Positions 9,388-21,157 of a stretch of DNA of 64,000 nt are shown piece by piece. The DNA lies in NCBI RefSeq assembly GCF_041911615.1, contig NZ_JAYROR010000066.1, forward strand, positions 75,336 to 139,335. Reading direction: 5' to 3'. Position 1 is the stretch's first letter. Each line of letters begins with the position of its first letter. The notes under the pieces are model-generated. The model was not told the origin of the DNA. It was given only the letters and a program-made list of their open reading frames with translations, and made no database searches. Both the position numbers and the translations under genes were made by a program. This DNA comes from Zoogloea sp041911615. GTDB lineage: Bacteria; Pseudomonadota; Gammaproteobacteria; Burkholderiales; Rhodocyclaceae.

Positions 9388-10443
9388 TCAGGACTTGCCG
9401 GCGTGCCAGCCCTGGCCGTCGTCGAGGGCCGGGGTGTCGCGGGCGACGTAGGCCTGGCTCTGACCGGATTCGAAATAGACGCGGGTGAGCAGCTCGGCCA
9501 GTACGCCGGTGGTGACCATCTGGATGCCGGCGATGACGAAGAAGAAGCCGCCGAAGAACATCGGCCGGGTGCCGATGGAGGCGCCGGTGAAGAGCTTCAG
9601 GCCGGTGAGGTAGGTGAGGATCAGCATGCCCAGCGCGCCCAGGCCCAGGCCGATGCCACCGAAGAAGTGGCCCGGGCGGGTGCGGAAGCGCATGAAGAAG
9701 TAGACGAAGATCAGGTCGAGGATGACCCGGAAGGTGCGGGAGATGCCGTATTTGGATTCGCCGAACATCCGCGCGTGGTGGGTGACGACTTCCTGGGCGA
9801 TCTTGCGCGGTGTGGTGACCGTGGCCAGCCACGCCGGGATGAAGCGGTGCATCTCGCCGTACAGGCGGACGTTCTTGATCGCGGTGGCGCGGAAGGCCTT
9901 GAGCGAGCAGCCGTAGTCCTGCAGCTTGACGCCGGTGATGCGGGCGATCAGGCGGTTGGCGATCTTGGACGGGATTTTGCGCAGGATCATCCCGTCCTTG
10001 CGGTTCTTGCGCCAGCCGGCGACGAGGTCGAGGTCCTCGCGGAGCAGGCGGCCGACCATGCGCGGGATGTCGATCGGGTCGTTCTGGAGATCGCCGTCCA
10101 TCGTGACGATCACGTCGCCGCGGGCAGCGTCGAGGCCGGCCTGCATGGCGGCGGTCTGCTTGAAGTTGCGCATCAGCGCGACGATGCGCACGTGGGGGCC
10201 GAAGCGCTTGGCGGCCTTCTCGAGGTTGGGCACGGTGTTGTCGGACGAGCCGTCGTCGACGATCACCACTTCCCACGGATACGGGTAGGGGTTGAGGGCC
10301 AGGTGGATGCGCTCGAGGAGCGGGTCCACGTTGTCTTCCTCGTTGTAGAGCGGCACCACCACCGACAGGCGGTGGGGCGGCAGATCGGCCGGGATTTCCG
10401 GCGTGGCCGGCGGGAGCGGGGAGAGCTGGGTGGTGTCGGTCAT
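9388..10443 (-). CDS. GT2 polyprenyl-phosphate glycosyltransferase (ArnC/DPM1-like) with C-terminal membrane helices
   Basis: 351 residues. LSVVVPLYNEEDN and VVIVDDGSSD are the GT-A nucleotide-sugar binding start. TMDGDLQNDP is the metal-binding DxD-type segment, and MRNFKQTAAMQAG is the ArnC/DPM1 family motif. Two membrane helices follow, at about residues 235-265 and 270-300. This layout belongs to enzymes that load a sugar from UDP or GDP onto undecaprenyl phosphate (ArnC, GtrB, DpmA). It would provide the donor for the two ArnT/PMT-like transferases immediately downstream. The 5-base gap after the UPF0104 gene supports one operon. Which sugar is loaded is unknown. Confidence 0.87.
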   Translation of the reverse strand: MTDTTQLSPLPPATPEIPADLPPHRLSVVVPLYNEEDNVDPLLERIHLALNPYPYPWEVVIVDDGSSDNTVPNLEKAAKRFGPHVRIVALMRNFKQTAAMQAGLDAARGDVIVTMDGDLQNDPIDIPRMVGRLLREDLDLVAGWRKNRKDGMILRKIPSKIANRLIARITGVKLQDYGCSLKAFRATAIKNVRLYGEMHRFIPAWLATVTTPRKIAQEVVTHHARMFGESKYGISRTFRVILDLIFVYFFMRFRTRPGHFFGGIGLGLGALGMLILTYLTGLKLFTGASIGTRPMFFGGFFFVIAGIQMVTTGVLAELLTRVYFESGQSQAYVARDTPALDDGQGWHAGKS

Positions 10444-10448
10444 GGCGA

Positions 10449-11420
10449 TTATTCTGCTGGATGTCGGGAGGACGCCCCGTCGGCGGCGGACGAGGCGGAT
10501 TGTAAGTCGGACGCGCCCGGGGTGGGCGTTTGCCGCGCGTTCGCGGCCGGGAAAAGCCAGGCGATGGCGCCGGCGGTGACCGCGCAGGCGATCACGAACA
10601 GATGTAGCGCGAGGGCGACCTGCAGGCCGCTCTGCAGTGGCACGCCGCTGGGCAGCAGGGCGGCGGCGGCACCCGCCTCGTAGGTGCCGAAACCGGCCAC
10701 CCCCTGCACCGGCAGGATCGCCGCGAGCTCGGCGCCGAGGGCGCCGGCGGCACCGACGTCGAGCGCGGCGGGAATCAGTGCGGCGAGCAGTCCGGCCTGG
10801 GCGGCGAGTTTCACCGTCCAGTTGGCGAGGGTCCAGGCCCAGCCGAAGCGGGCGTGGCGGGTGCTCTCGGCGAAGGCGTCGCGCACCTTGGCGAGCTTGG
10901 CGGTGACGCCGCTGCCGTCGGCCCAGGCGTGGGGGGCGCGCGCCCAGCGCGGCAGCCACCAGGCCAGCGCCATCACGCCGGCCACCGCCAGCGCCTTGAG
11001 GCCCGGATGCAGGCCCGGCCACACCAGGGCGGCCAGGGCCATCACGACGAAGGCGTCCTGCAGGCGGAGCCAGAACAGCGAGGCGATGGCGCGGGGCAGC
11101 GGCACGCCGAAGTGCTGGCGCAGCAGCAGCGGAAAGGCCGCTTCGCCACCCCGGAAGGGTACGACGTTGATCATCGCGTTGTGGATCAGGGTGATGCGCA
11201 GGCAGGTGCCGAAGCGGCCCGCCGCCTGGTGTCGGAATTCGTCGAAGATGCGCAGTGCGCGCAGCAGGTAGGAGAGCGCGAAACCGCCCGCCGCGAGGCC
11301 CAGGGTGAGCCCGTCGAGTCGGGCGAGCAGCTCGCCGAGGCCGCGCCAACGGCCGTCGGCCATCAGCCAGGCGAGCAGGCCGACGGACACGGCGATGGCG
11401 AGGATGCGCTTGAGGGTCAT
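10449..11420 (-). CDS. UPF0104 / LPG-synthase-type membrane protein (YbhN-like)
   Basis: 323 residues with about seven to eight hydrophobic segments. The conserved family stretches FRGGEAAFPLLLRQHFGV (an RxGE-type motif in a membrane loop) and LPVQGVAGFGTYEAG (the P-xx-G-xx-G motif) are both visible. These mark the transmembrane domain shared by MprF-type lysyl-phosphatidylglycerol synthases and the YbhN family, thought to move or handle lipids. No soluble aminoacyltransferase domain is present, so it is not a full MprF. In this cluster a role in flipping or handling a lipid-linked sugar is an inference. Start chosen at the ATG at 11420; an in-frame start at 11477 would overlap the PAP2 gene. 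Confidence 0.8.
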   Translation of the reverse strand: MTLKRILAIAVSVGLLAWLMADGRWRGLGELLARLDGLTLGLAAGGFALSYLLRALRIFDEFRHQAAGRFGTCLRITLIHNAMINVVPFRGGEAAFPLLLRQHFGVPLPRAIASLFWLRLQDAFVVMALAALVWPGLHPGLKALAVAGVMALAWWLPRWARAPHAWADGSGVTAKLAKVRDAFAESTRHARFGWAWTLANWTVKLAAQAGLLAALIPAALDVGAAGALGAELAAILPVQGVAGFGTYEAGAAAALLPSGVPLQSGLQVALALHLFVIACAVTAGAIAWLFPAANARQTPTPGASDLQSASSAADGASSRHPAE

Positions 11421-11439
11421 GGGTGACGTTCCGCGGCGT

Positions 11440-12297
11440 TCAGGCCGACCGGTCGTTGGAGAGGGCGGCAGCGGCACCGCCGATGCCCCAGGCGGCGAGG
11501 CCGATGCGGTAGAGGCGTACCTCGGGCTGGCCCAGGTCGATGAAGAGCATCGCGAGGCTGGTGGCCAGCGCGATCGCTGCGATCACGCGGACACCCGCCG
11601 GGTCGTGCAGGAAACTGCTGCGGCCGGTGAGCCAGGCGCCCAGGGCGCCGATGCTCCAGCCGCCGGCCGCGCCGGTGAGCACGTCGAGGGGCCAGTGGGC
11701 GCCGACGGCGATGCGGGAAAAGGCGATCAGCCCCGCCAGGGTGAGACTGACCACGGCGGCGCGCTTTCGCGTGGCCGGGTTGGGCCAGGCCAGGGCAACG
11801 GCAGCAGCGGCGACGAAGACGGTGACTGCGTGTCCGGACGGGAAGGCGTGGACGTAGAGCTTCTGGCCGATCAGGTTGAAGCTGTCGGCCTCGAGCACGC
11901 CGGCGGGCCGCATGATGTCGAAGTAGCGTTTGCCGCCCTCGCTGAACACGATGGCCAGCGGCGCGGCCAGAAATGCCGATGCGAGCAGGCGCGGACGGGT
12001 CTTGAGGGTGGGGGCGAGCAGGGCGATGGCGCCGATTACCGAACCGGTGACGGTGAGCATCGACCACACGCCGGCCGGGATGCGCCGCGCGGCGCCGTTG
12101 AGGCTGACGAACAGCGCCTGGTTGGTTCCGGTCAGGGCCACGCCGGCCGCCAGTGCGGCGAGCACCAGCGCGGGCACCAGCGCCCAGCCGAGCGGGAGGG
12201 CCGGAGGGGCGTCGGTGGGGGTGGAGTCGGTGACGGGAGGGAGCAAGGCAGGCTGGCGCAACAAAACAGCGCAGTTTACCCGATTGCGCGTCGGCAT
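11440..12297 (-). CDS. PAP2-family phosphatase (undecaprenyl-pyrophosphate / lipid phosphatase-like)
   Basis: 285 residues with about six membrane helices. All three catalytic motifs of the acid phosphatase PAP2 family are present in order: KRYFDIMRP (KxxxxxxRP), FPSGH (PSGH) and SRIAVGAHWPLDV (SRxxxxxHxxxD). PAP2 membrane enzymes dephosphorylate undecaprenyl pyrophosphate, phosphatidate or lipid A on the periplasmic face. Next to polyprenyl-sugar transferases, recycling of undecaprenyl pyrophosphate is the simplest reading but is not proven. The ATG at 12297 lies 14 bases after the stop of the diguanylate cyclase gene, and the next gene begins 19 bases after its stop. Confidence 0.88.
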   Translation of the reverse strand: MPTRNRVNCAVLLRQPALLPPVTDSTPTDAPPALPLGWALVPALVLAALAAGVALTGTNQALFVSLNGAARRIPAGVWSMLTVTGSVIGAIALLAPTLKTRPRLLASAFLAAPLAIVFSEGGKRYFDIMRPAGVLEADSFNLIGQKLYVHAFPSGHAVTVFVAAAAVALAWPNPATRKRAAVVSLTLAGLIAFSRIAVGAHWPLDVLTGAAGGWSIGALGAWLTGRSSFLHDPAGVRVIAAIALATSLAMLFIDLGQPEVRLYRIGLAAWGIGGAAAALSNDRSA

Positions 12298-12311
12298 CGA
12301 AGCCGGCGTGG

Positions 12312-13757
12312 TCAGGCGGCGCGACCGGGGCCGCCGCTGACGGCGGCGAGGGAGATCCGGCGCTTGCCGATGTGCTTGGCGCGGTACATCGCCGCATCGG
12401 CGGCACGCAGCAGGCTGTCCTGGTCCTCGCCGTCGTCGGGGGCGATGGCAAGGCCGATGCTGCCGTTGAGGATGATGGTGTGGCCCATCACTTGGAAGGG
12501 ATGGCTGAACACCCCGAGCAGGCGTTCGCCGAGGAAAGTGAGGCTTTCGCGGTTGCCCACGTCCGGGAACACGCCGACGAATTCGTCGCCGCCGGTGCGG
12601 GCGATCAGGTCGCTGATGCGCAGTGCCGAGCTGAAGCGCTGGGCGATCTGCACCAGCAATTCGTCTCCGACGGCGTGGCCGAAGGTGTCGTTGACCGGCT
12701 TGAAGCTGTCGAGGTCGAGGGCGGCGACGCCGAGCACGAGGCCTTGCTGCTTGCAGCGGGCGAGTTCCCGCTTGAAATGGCCTTCGAGGAAGCCTCGGTT
12801 CGGCAGGCCGGTGAGCGGGTCGTGATTGGCCAAGTGCTGCAGGCACTCGTTGGTCAGGTGGCGGGCGGTGACATCGAGCAGGGTGACGATGCGTAGCGGG
12901 CCCTTCTCGCTTTCGATGGTGCCGGGGATGCGTTCGATCGCGAGGGGCATGCCGTCGGGGCGCTCGCCCGTCCAGACGCCGTCGTTCTCCTGGAGGATGT
13001 CCTCGATGCGCTTGCCGCGCAGGTCGCGGCGGGGACGTCCGAGCATTCGGCAGGCGGCGCGATTGGCGTCGGCGATCTTGTCGGTGCTGCCGAGGATGCA
13101 GACCCCCGCGCCGATCTGGTTCATCATCGAGCGCATCAGCTGGCCCGAGCGCTCGAGGCGGCGGGTCTGGCGGATCAGCAGGGTGCCGACCACCGCGAAG
13201 GCGACGACGCTCGTCCCGAGGGCGACCACGACCAGCTGCATCGCGCTGCGGCTCGCGGCGTCGCGTTTCTCGGCCAGATGCACGCCCAAGGCGGCGAGCG
13301 CCGGGCCTAGGGCGCGCAGCTCTTCGTACGCCGCACTTGAGCCGCGCGCGCTGCTGTTCAGGCGCATGAAGCTGCTCCAGCGCACGATCACGTCGGTGAG
13401 GGCGTGGCGCGTGTCGGCCGCTTCGATCGGGACGAGCTGGGTGAGGGTGTTGTCCAGGCCGCGGATTTCGCCCCCGGTGCGCAGGCCCTGCAGCGCCGCG
13501 CTGAGCCAGGCGTGCTGGGGGTCGCCGATGGTGGGGTTGTCGGGAAAGTCGGCGCCGGACACGACGCCGGCGCTGGCGGTGAGGCGCCACACGACGGTGG
13601 TGATCTCGCGCACCATCGCCACCTGGTCGGCCAGTTCGCGCTGGTCGGTGTTGCGCTCGTAGGCCATCGCCAGCAATGCCGTCTCGATCGCGCAGAAGGC
13701 CACGACGATGCTCCAGAACAGGCGCGACGAGAGGATGAAGGCTCCGCGTGTGGTCAT
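12312..13757 (-). CDS. membrane-bound PAS-GGDEF diguanylate cyclase
   Basis: 481 residues. Two membrane helices (about 10-32 and 175-197) flank a periplasmic helical sensor of about 140 residues with no recognised ligand motif. A cytoplasmic PAS-like domain (about 210-310) and a GGDEF domain (about 315-470) follow. The active-site motif is intact (RTGGDEF). The preceding RISD, five residues upstream, is a canonical RxxD inhibitory site, so feedback by c-di-GMP is expected. The predicted product is cyclic di-GMP made from two GTP. It is the first gene of the minus-strand cluster, 14 bases ahead of the PAP2 gene, linking c-di-GMP signalling with envelope glycosylation at least by transcription. 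Confidence 0.92.
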   Translation of the reverse strand: MTTRGAFILSSRLFWSIVVAFCAIETALLAMAYERNTDQRELADQVAMVREITTVVWRLTASAGVVSGADFPDNPTIGDPQHAWLSAALQGLRTGGEIRGLDNTLTQLVPIEAADTRHALTDVIVRWSSFMRLNSSARGSSAAYEELRALGPALAALGVHLAEKRDAASRSAMQLVVVALGTSVVAFAVVGTLLIRQTRRLERSGQLMRSMMNQIGAGVCILGSTDKIADANRAACRMLGRPRRDLRGKRIEDILQENDGVWTGERPDGMPLAIERIPGTIESEKGPLRIVTLLDVTARHLTNECLQHLANHDPLTGLPNRGFLEGHFKRELARCKQQGLVLGVAALDLDSFKPVNDTFGHAVGDELLVQIAQRFSSALRISDLIARTGGDEFVGVFPDVGNRESLTFLGERLLGVFSHPFQVMGHTIILNGSIGLAIAPDDGEDQDSLLRAADAAMYRAKHIGKRRISLAAVSGGPGRAA

Positions 13758-13788
13758 GGCGACGATGGTTAAAAAATCCCAACCGCCA

Positions 13789-13817
13789 ATTATGTCACAG
13801 TTTTATTCCTGCGTTAC
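13789..13817 (-). promoter_or_regulatory. possible promoter for the GGDEF-glycosylation cluster
   Basis: Read on the minus strand, CATAAT (13789-13794) is a good -10 box. At 17-base spacing a partial -35 (GTAACG, three of six) is present. It lies 32 bases upstream of the GGDEF start codon in an AT-richer patch. Confidence 0.35.
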
Positions 13818-13876
13818 CGTCCCGTTCTTTCGACGCAAGCGCGAAACGGGAGGTCGGAGCCGGTGTGGGGCTCGGG

Positions 13877-13882
13877 TATAAT
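13877..13882 (+). promoter_or_regulatory. perfect TATAAT -10 box upstream of purL
   Basis: A consensus TATAAT lies 78 bases ahead of the purL ATG in the divergent gap with the diguanylate cyclase gene. The -35 position at normal spacing has a poor match, so an extended or activator-assisted promoter is possible. No PurR-type operator is evident. Confidence 0.5.
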
Positions 13883-13960
13883 GCGCGGTCTTCCTCGCGT
13901 CCGGCTGTCGGGTGATTGAACCGCGGCCGGGCCGGTTTCAACTTCGCGCCCATCCCTGCC

Positions 13961-16900
13961 ATGTCCGAAATCCTCAAGCTGCGCGGTGCGCCCGCCGTTT
14001 CCAGTTCCCGTCTTGCCCGGCTGACCGACTCGGTCAAATCCGTCCTGCCACGCCTCAAGGGGCTGGCCGCCGAGCACTGGTATTTCGCGGAGATCACCGC
14101 GCCGCTCTCGGCCGACGAGCTGGCGCGGCTGGTGGATCTGCTCGGTGCTCACCCGGAAGGCGAGGCGCCCGCCGGTAGCCTGCTGATGGTGACGCCGCGC
14201 CTGGGCACCATCTCGCCGTGGTCGTCGAAAGCCACCGACATCGCCCACCAGTGCGGCTTCGACAAGATCGTCCGCATCGAGCGCGGCACGGCGTATTCCT
14301 TCGAGCTGCGCGGCGGCCTCGATGCCCGCGACCGCGACACCGTGCTGCCGGCGATCCACGACCGCATGACCGAATCGGTGCTCGACAACCCGGACGCCGC
14401 CCATGCGCTGTTCCACCACTACGCGCCGCAGCCGCTCACCACCGTCGACATCGTCGCCAAGGGCCGTGATGCGCTGGTGATCGCAAACAGCGAGCTGGGC
14501 CTCGCCCTGTCCGAAGACGAGATCGACTACCTGGTGGACAACTTCACCCGGATGGGTCGCAACCCGACCGACGTCGAGCTGATGATGTTCGCCCAGGCGA
14601 ACTCCGAGCACTGCCGCCACAAGATCTTCAACGCCGACTGGGTGATCGACGGCCGTCCGATGGACAAGACCCTCTTCGGGATGATCCGCGAGACCCACAA
14701 GGCCCACCCGGAAGGCACCGTCGTCGCCTATTCCGACAACGCCTCGGTGATCGAAGGCGCGGCGGTGGACAAGCTCTACCCGGACGAGAACGGCGCGTGG
14801 CAGTTCCGCAACGAGCTCACCCACATCCTCGCCAAGGTCGAGACCCACAACCACCCGACGGCGATCTCGCCCTTCCCGGGCGCGTCCACCGGCTCCGGCG
14901 GCGAGATCCGCGACGAAGGTGCCACCGGCCGCGGCTCCAAGCCCAAGGCGGGCCTCGCCGGCTTCTCGGTGTCGAACCTCGAGATCCCCGGCTTCGAGCA
15001 GCCCTGGGAGCAGCACTACGGCAAGCCCGAGCGCATCGCCTCGGCCCTCGACATCATGATCGAAGGCCCGCTGGGCGCCGCCGCGTTCAACAACGAATTC
15101 GGCCGTCCCAACCTCACCGGCTACTTCCGCACCTTCGAGCAGAGCGTGCAGGACGAAGTGCGCGGCTACCACAAGCCGATCATGATCGCCGGCGGTCTGG
15201 GCAGCATCCAGGACCAGCAATCGTTCAAGATCAAGTTCGGCCCCGGCACCCTGCTGATCCAGCTGGGCGGCCCGGGCATGCTGATCGGCCTGGGCGGCGG
15301 CGCCGCCTCGTCGATGGCCACCGGCACCAACACCGCCGACCTCGACTTCGCCTCCGTCCAGCGCGGCAACCCCGAAATCCAGCGTCGCTGCCAGGAAGTC
15401 ATCGACGCCTGCTGGCAGAAGGGTGACGCCAACCCCATCCTGTCGATCCACGACGTGGGCGCAGGTGGACTCTCCAACGCCTTCCCCGAACTCGCCGATT
15501 CCGCCGAGCTCGGCGCCCGCTTCGAACTGCGCGAAGTGCACATCGAAGAGCCGGGCATGAGCCCGCGCGAGATCTGGTCGAACGAATCCCAGGAACGCTA
15601 CGTCCTGGCGATCGCCCCCGAGAGCCTGTCGGTCTTCCAGGCCATCTGCGAACGCGAGCGCTGCCCGTTCGCGGTGGTGGGCACGGCTTCGGCCGACGGC
15701 CATCTGGTGGTCTCCGACCGCCACTTCGACAACAAGCCCGTCGACATGGAGATGCAGGTCCTGCTGGGCAAGCCGCCCAAGATGACCCGCAATGTGTCCT
15801 CGCGCCAGGTCTTCGTGCCGCCCTTCGACGTCACCGACATCGCCCTCGACGATGCCTGTCGCCGCGTGCTGTCGATGCCGGCCGTGGCCAGCAAGAACTT
15901 CCTCATCACCATCGGCGACCGCTCGGTGGGCGGCATGACCGCCCGCGACCAGATGGTCGGCCCGTGGCAGGTGCCGGTGGCCGACGTCGCCGTCACCACC
16001 ATGAGCTTCCACGGCTACCTGGGCGAAGCCTTCGCGATGGGCGAGCGTACCCCGGTCGCCACGCTGGATGCGCCGGCCTCCGGCCGCATGGCCATCGGTG
16101 AGTCCATCACCAACATCGCCGCCGCCGACATCCGCTCGCTGGGCGATGTGAAGCTCTCTGCCAACTGGATGGCCGCCGCCGGCCATCGGGGCGAGGACGT
16201 CAAGCTCTACAAGACGGTCGAGGCCGTGTCGCAGTTCTGCCAGCAGGCCGGCATTGCGATCCCGGTGGGCAAGGATTCCCTGTCGATGCGTACCGCCTGG
16301 CAGGACGAAGGCGAGGCCAAGCAGGTCGTCTCGCCGCTGTCGCTGATCGTCACCGCGTTTGCGCCGGTTCAGGATGTGCGTCGCACCCTCACGCCGCAAC
16401 TGCAGTTGCTGGAAGGCGTCGAGACCGAGCTGCTCCTCATCGACCTTGGCAACAACGCCAACCGCCTCGGCGGCTCGGTGCTGGCCCAGGCCTACAATTC
16501 CGTCGCCGAGCACGCGCCGGACGTGGACGCCGCCCAGCTCAAGGCTTTCTTCGATCTCATCCAGCAGTGGCGCAAGGACGACCTGATCCTCGCGTACCAC
16601 GACCGCGCCGACGGCGGCCTCTTCGCCACCCTGTGCGAGATGGCCTTCGCGTCCAAGTGCGGCCTGTCGGTGATGCTCGATACCGTCGCCTACGATCAAT
16701 TCATGAATGACGTGGATGGCCTCGACAAGCGCCCGGATTCCCTCAAGGGCCGCTTCAACGACATGCTGTTCAAGGCGCTGTTCGCCGAAGAGCTCGGCGC
16801 GGTGATCCAGATCCGTCGCGACGACCGCAGCCGCTTCACCGAAGCCCTGCGCGCCGCTGGCCTTAGCTATCACTTCGTCGGCGAGCCCAACGATCGCGAC

Positions 16901-17890
16901 GAGCTGCGCTTCTGGCGCAACGCCAAGCTGGTGTTCAGCGCGCCGCGCGCCGAGCTGCTGCAGACCTGGTCCGCCACCAGCTACCAGATCGCCCGCCTGC
17001 GCGACGACGCCGAGTGCGCCAAGGAAGAATTCGAAGCCCTGGCCGACGTTGCCAACCCCGGCCTGTCGGTCAAGCTCGGCTTCGACCCGGCCGAGGACAT
17101 CGCCGCGCCCTTCATCGCCACCGGCGCCCGCCCGAAGATCGCGATCCTGCGCGAGCAGGGCGTGAACTCCCAGGCCGAGATGGCCGCCGCCTTCGAGCGC
17201 GCCGGCTTCGCGCCCTTCGACGTGCACATGTCCGACCTCCAGGCCGGTCGCGTCCATCTGTCCGACTTCAAGGGCCTCGCGGCCTGCGGCGGCTTCTCGT
17301 ATGGCGACGTGCTGGGGGCAGGGCAGGGCTGGGCCAAATCGATCCTCTTCAACGGGGCGCTTCGCGAACAGTTCGAGGCCTTCTTCAACCGCGCCGACAC
17401 CTTCGCGCTGGGCGTCTGCAACGGCTGCCAGATGATGTCGAACCTTGCCGAGATCATCCCCGGCGCCGACTGCTGGCCGCGCTTCCAGCGCAACCGCAGC
17501 GAGCAGTTCGAGGCTCGCTTCGTGATGGTCGAGGTGCAGGAAAGCCCGTCGATCCTGCTCGCCGGCATGGCCGGCAGCCGGATGCCCATCGTCGTTTCCC
17601 ATGGCGAAGGCCGCGCGGTGTTCCAGGGTGTGGACGACAAGGACAACGCGCTGGTTTCGCTGCGCTACGTGGACAACACCGGCGCCATCGCCACCCGCTA
17701 TCCGTTCAACCCGAACGGTTCGCCGGATGGCATCACCGGTCTCACTACGCCGGACGGCCGCTTCACCATCATGATGCCGCACCCCGAGCGCACCGCCCGC
17801 ACCGTGCAGATGAGCTGGCACCCGGCCGATCTGGGCGAGGATTCGCCGTGGCTGCGGATGTTCCGCAACGCGCGCAAGTGGGTCGGTTGA
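13961..17890 (+). CDS. purL: phosphoribosylformylglycinamidine (FGAM) synthase, single-chain
   Basis: 1309 residues, the large single-chain PurL of Gram-negative bacteria. It converts FGAR, glutamine and ATP to FGAM in purine synthesis. Visible parts in order: N-terminal domain; linker with NSEHCRHKIFNADW; first AIRS-like half with ETHNHPTAISPFPGA; second AIRS half; C-terminal class I glutaminase with the nucleophile in GVCNGCQMM and the catalytic His-Glu in MMPHPERT. All key residues are intact. The ATG at 13961 gives the usual MSEILKLRGAPA start; the in-frame TTG at 13916 only adds low-complexity sequence. The gene is monocistronic, with a strong terminator 22 bases after its stop. Confidence 0.98.
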   Translation: MSEILKLRGAPAVSSSRLARLTDSVKSVLPRLKGLAAEHWYFAEITAPLSADELARLVDLLGAHPEGEAPAGSLLMVTPRLGTISPWSSKATDIAHQCGFDKIVRIERGTAYSFELRGGLDARDRDTVLPAIHDRMTESVLDNPDAAHALFHHYAPQPLTTVDIVAKGRDALVIANSELGLALSEDEIDYLVDNFTRMGRNPTDVELMMFAQANSEHCRHKIFNADWVIDGRPMDKTLFGMIRETHKAHPEGTVVAYSDNASVIEGAAVDKLYPDENGAWQFRNELTHILAKVETHNHPTAISPFPGASTGSGGEIRDEGATGRGSKPKAGLAGFSVSNLEIPGFEQPWEQHYGKPERIASALDIMIEGPLGAAAFNNEFGRPNLTGYFRTFEQSVQDEVRGYHKPIMIAGGLGSIQDQQSFKIKFGPGTLLIQLGGPGMLIGLGGGAASSMATGTNTADLDFASVQRGNPEIQRRCQEVIDACWQKGDANPILSIHDVGAGGLSNAFPELADSAELGARFELREVHIEEPGMSPREIWSNESQERYVLAIAPESLSVFQAICERERCPFAVVGTASADGHLVVSDRHFDNKPVDMEMQVLLGKPPKMTRNVSSRQVFVPPFDVTDIALDDACRRVLSMPAVASKNFLITIGDRSVGGMTARDQMVGPWQVPVADVAVTTMSFHGYLGEAFAMGERTPVATLDAPASGRMAIGESITNIAAADIRSLGDVKLSANWMAAAGHRGEDVKLYKTVEAVSQFCQQAGIAIPVGKDSLSMRTAWQDEGEAKQVVSPLSLIVTAFAPVQDVRRTLTPQLQLLEGVETELLLIDLGNNANRLGGSVLAQAYNSVAEHAPDVDAAQLKAFFDLIQQWRKDDLILAYHDRADGGLFATLCEMAFASKCGLSVMLDTVAYDQFMNDVDGLDKRPDSLKGRFNDMLFKALFAEELGAVIQIRRDDRSRFTEALRAAGLSYHFVGEPNDRDELRFWRNAKLVFSAPRAELLQTWSATSYQIARLRDDAECAKEEFEALADVANPGLSVKLGFDPAEDIAAPFIATGARPKIAILREQGVNSQAEMAAAFERAGFAPFDVHMSDLQAGRVHLSDFKGLAACGGFSYGDVLGAGQGWAKSILFNGALREQFEAFFNRADTFALGVCNGCQMMSNLAEIIPGADCWPRFQRNRSEQFEARFVMVEVQESPSILLAGMAGSRMPIVVSHGEGRAVFQGVDDKDNALVSLRYVDNTGAIATRYPFNPNGSPDGITGLTTPDGRFTIMMPHPERTARTVQMSWHPADLGEDSPWLRMFRNARKWVG

Positions 17891-17911
17891 GGCCGGCGTC
17901 ACGGTGAATGA

Positions 17912-17941
17912 GAAGAGGAGGCCGCGGCCTCCTCTTTTTTT
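17912..17941 (+). terminator. rho-independent terminator of purL
   Basis: A near-perfect inverted repeat (GAGGAGGCCG / CGGCCTCCTC) is followed by seven T residues on the plus strand. On the minus strand the T tract is interrupted, so it would end the convergent kinase transcript less efficiently. Confidence 0.9.
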
Positions 17942-17967
17942 GCCTGCGCCCCCCGGGTGGGACGCGC

Positions 17968-20970
<3,003 letters not shown>

Positions 20971-21157
20971 CGGCGACTCGCGGCGAGGCGGGCGATGCGG
21001 ATTGGGGTGGGGGCGAGTTTCATCTTCGGGTGTGAAGCGCTGGCGCAAATAAAAACGGATTGCCGACAAGGGGGCTTATCGGCAATCCGCGGCGGCTCTT
21101 CAGTGTCTTCTCGCCCCGAGGTTGGGACGGCCGGGCCGAGAGGCCCGGCGGCGTGGG

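Noticed and set aside
13814..17902. 1362-codon open frame on the minus strand opposite purL
   Set aside because: It mirrors purL in a GC-rich genome; the product is a His/Gly/Val/Asp-rich low-information sequence without motifs, and purL is certain.
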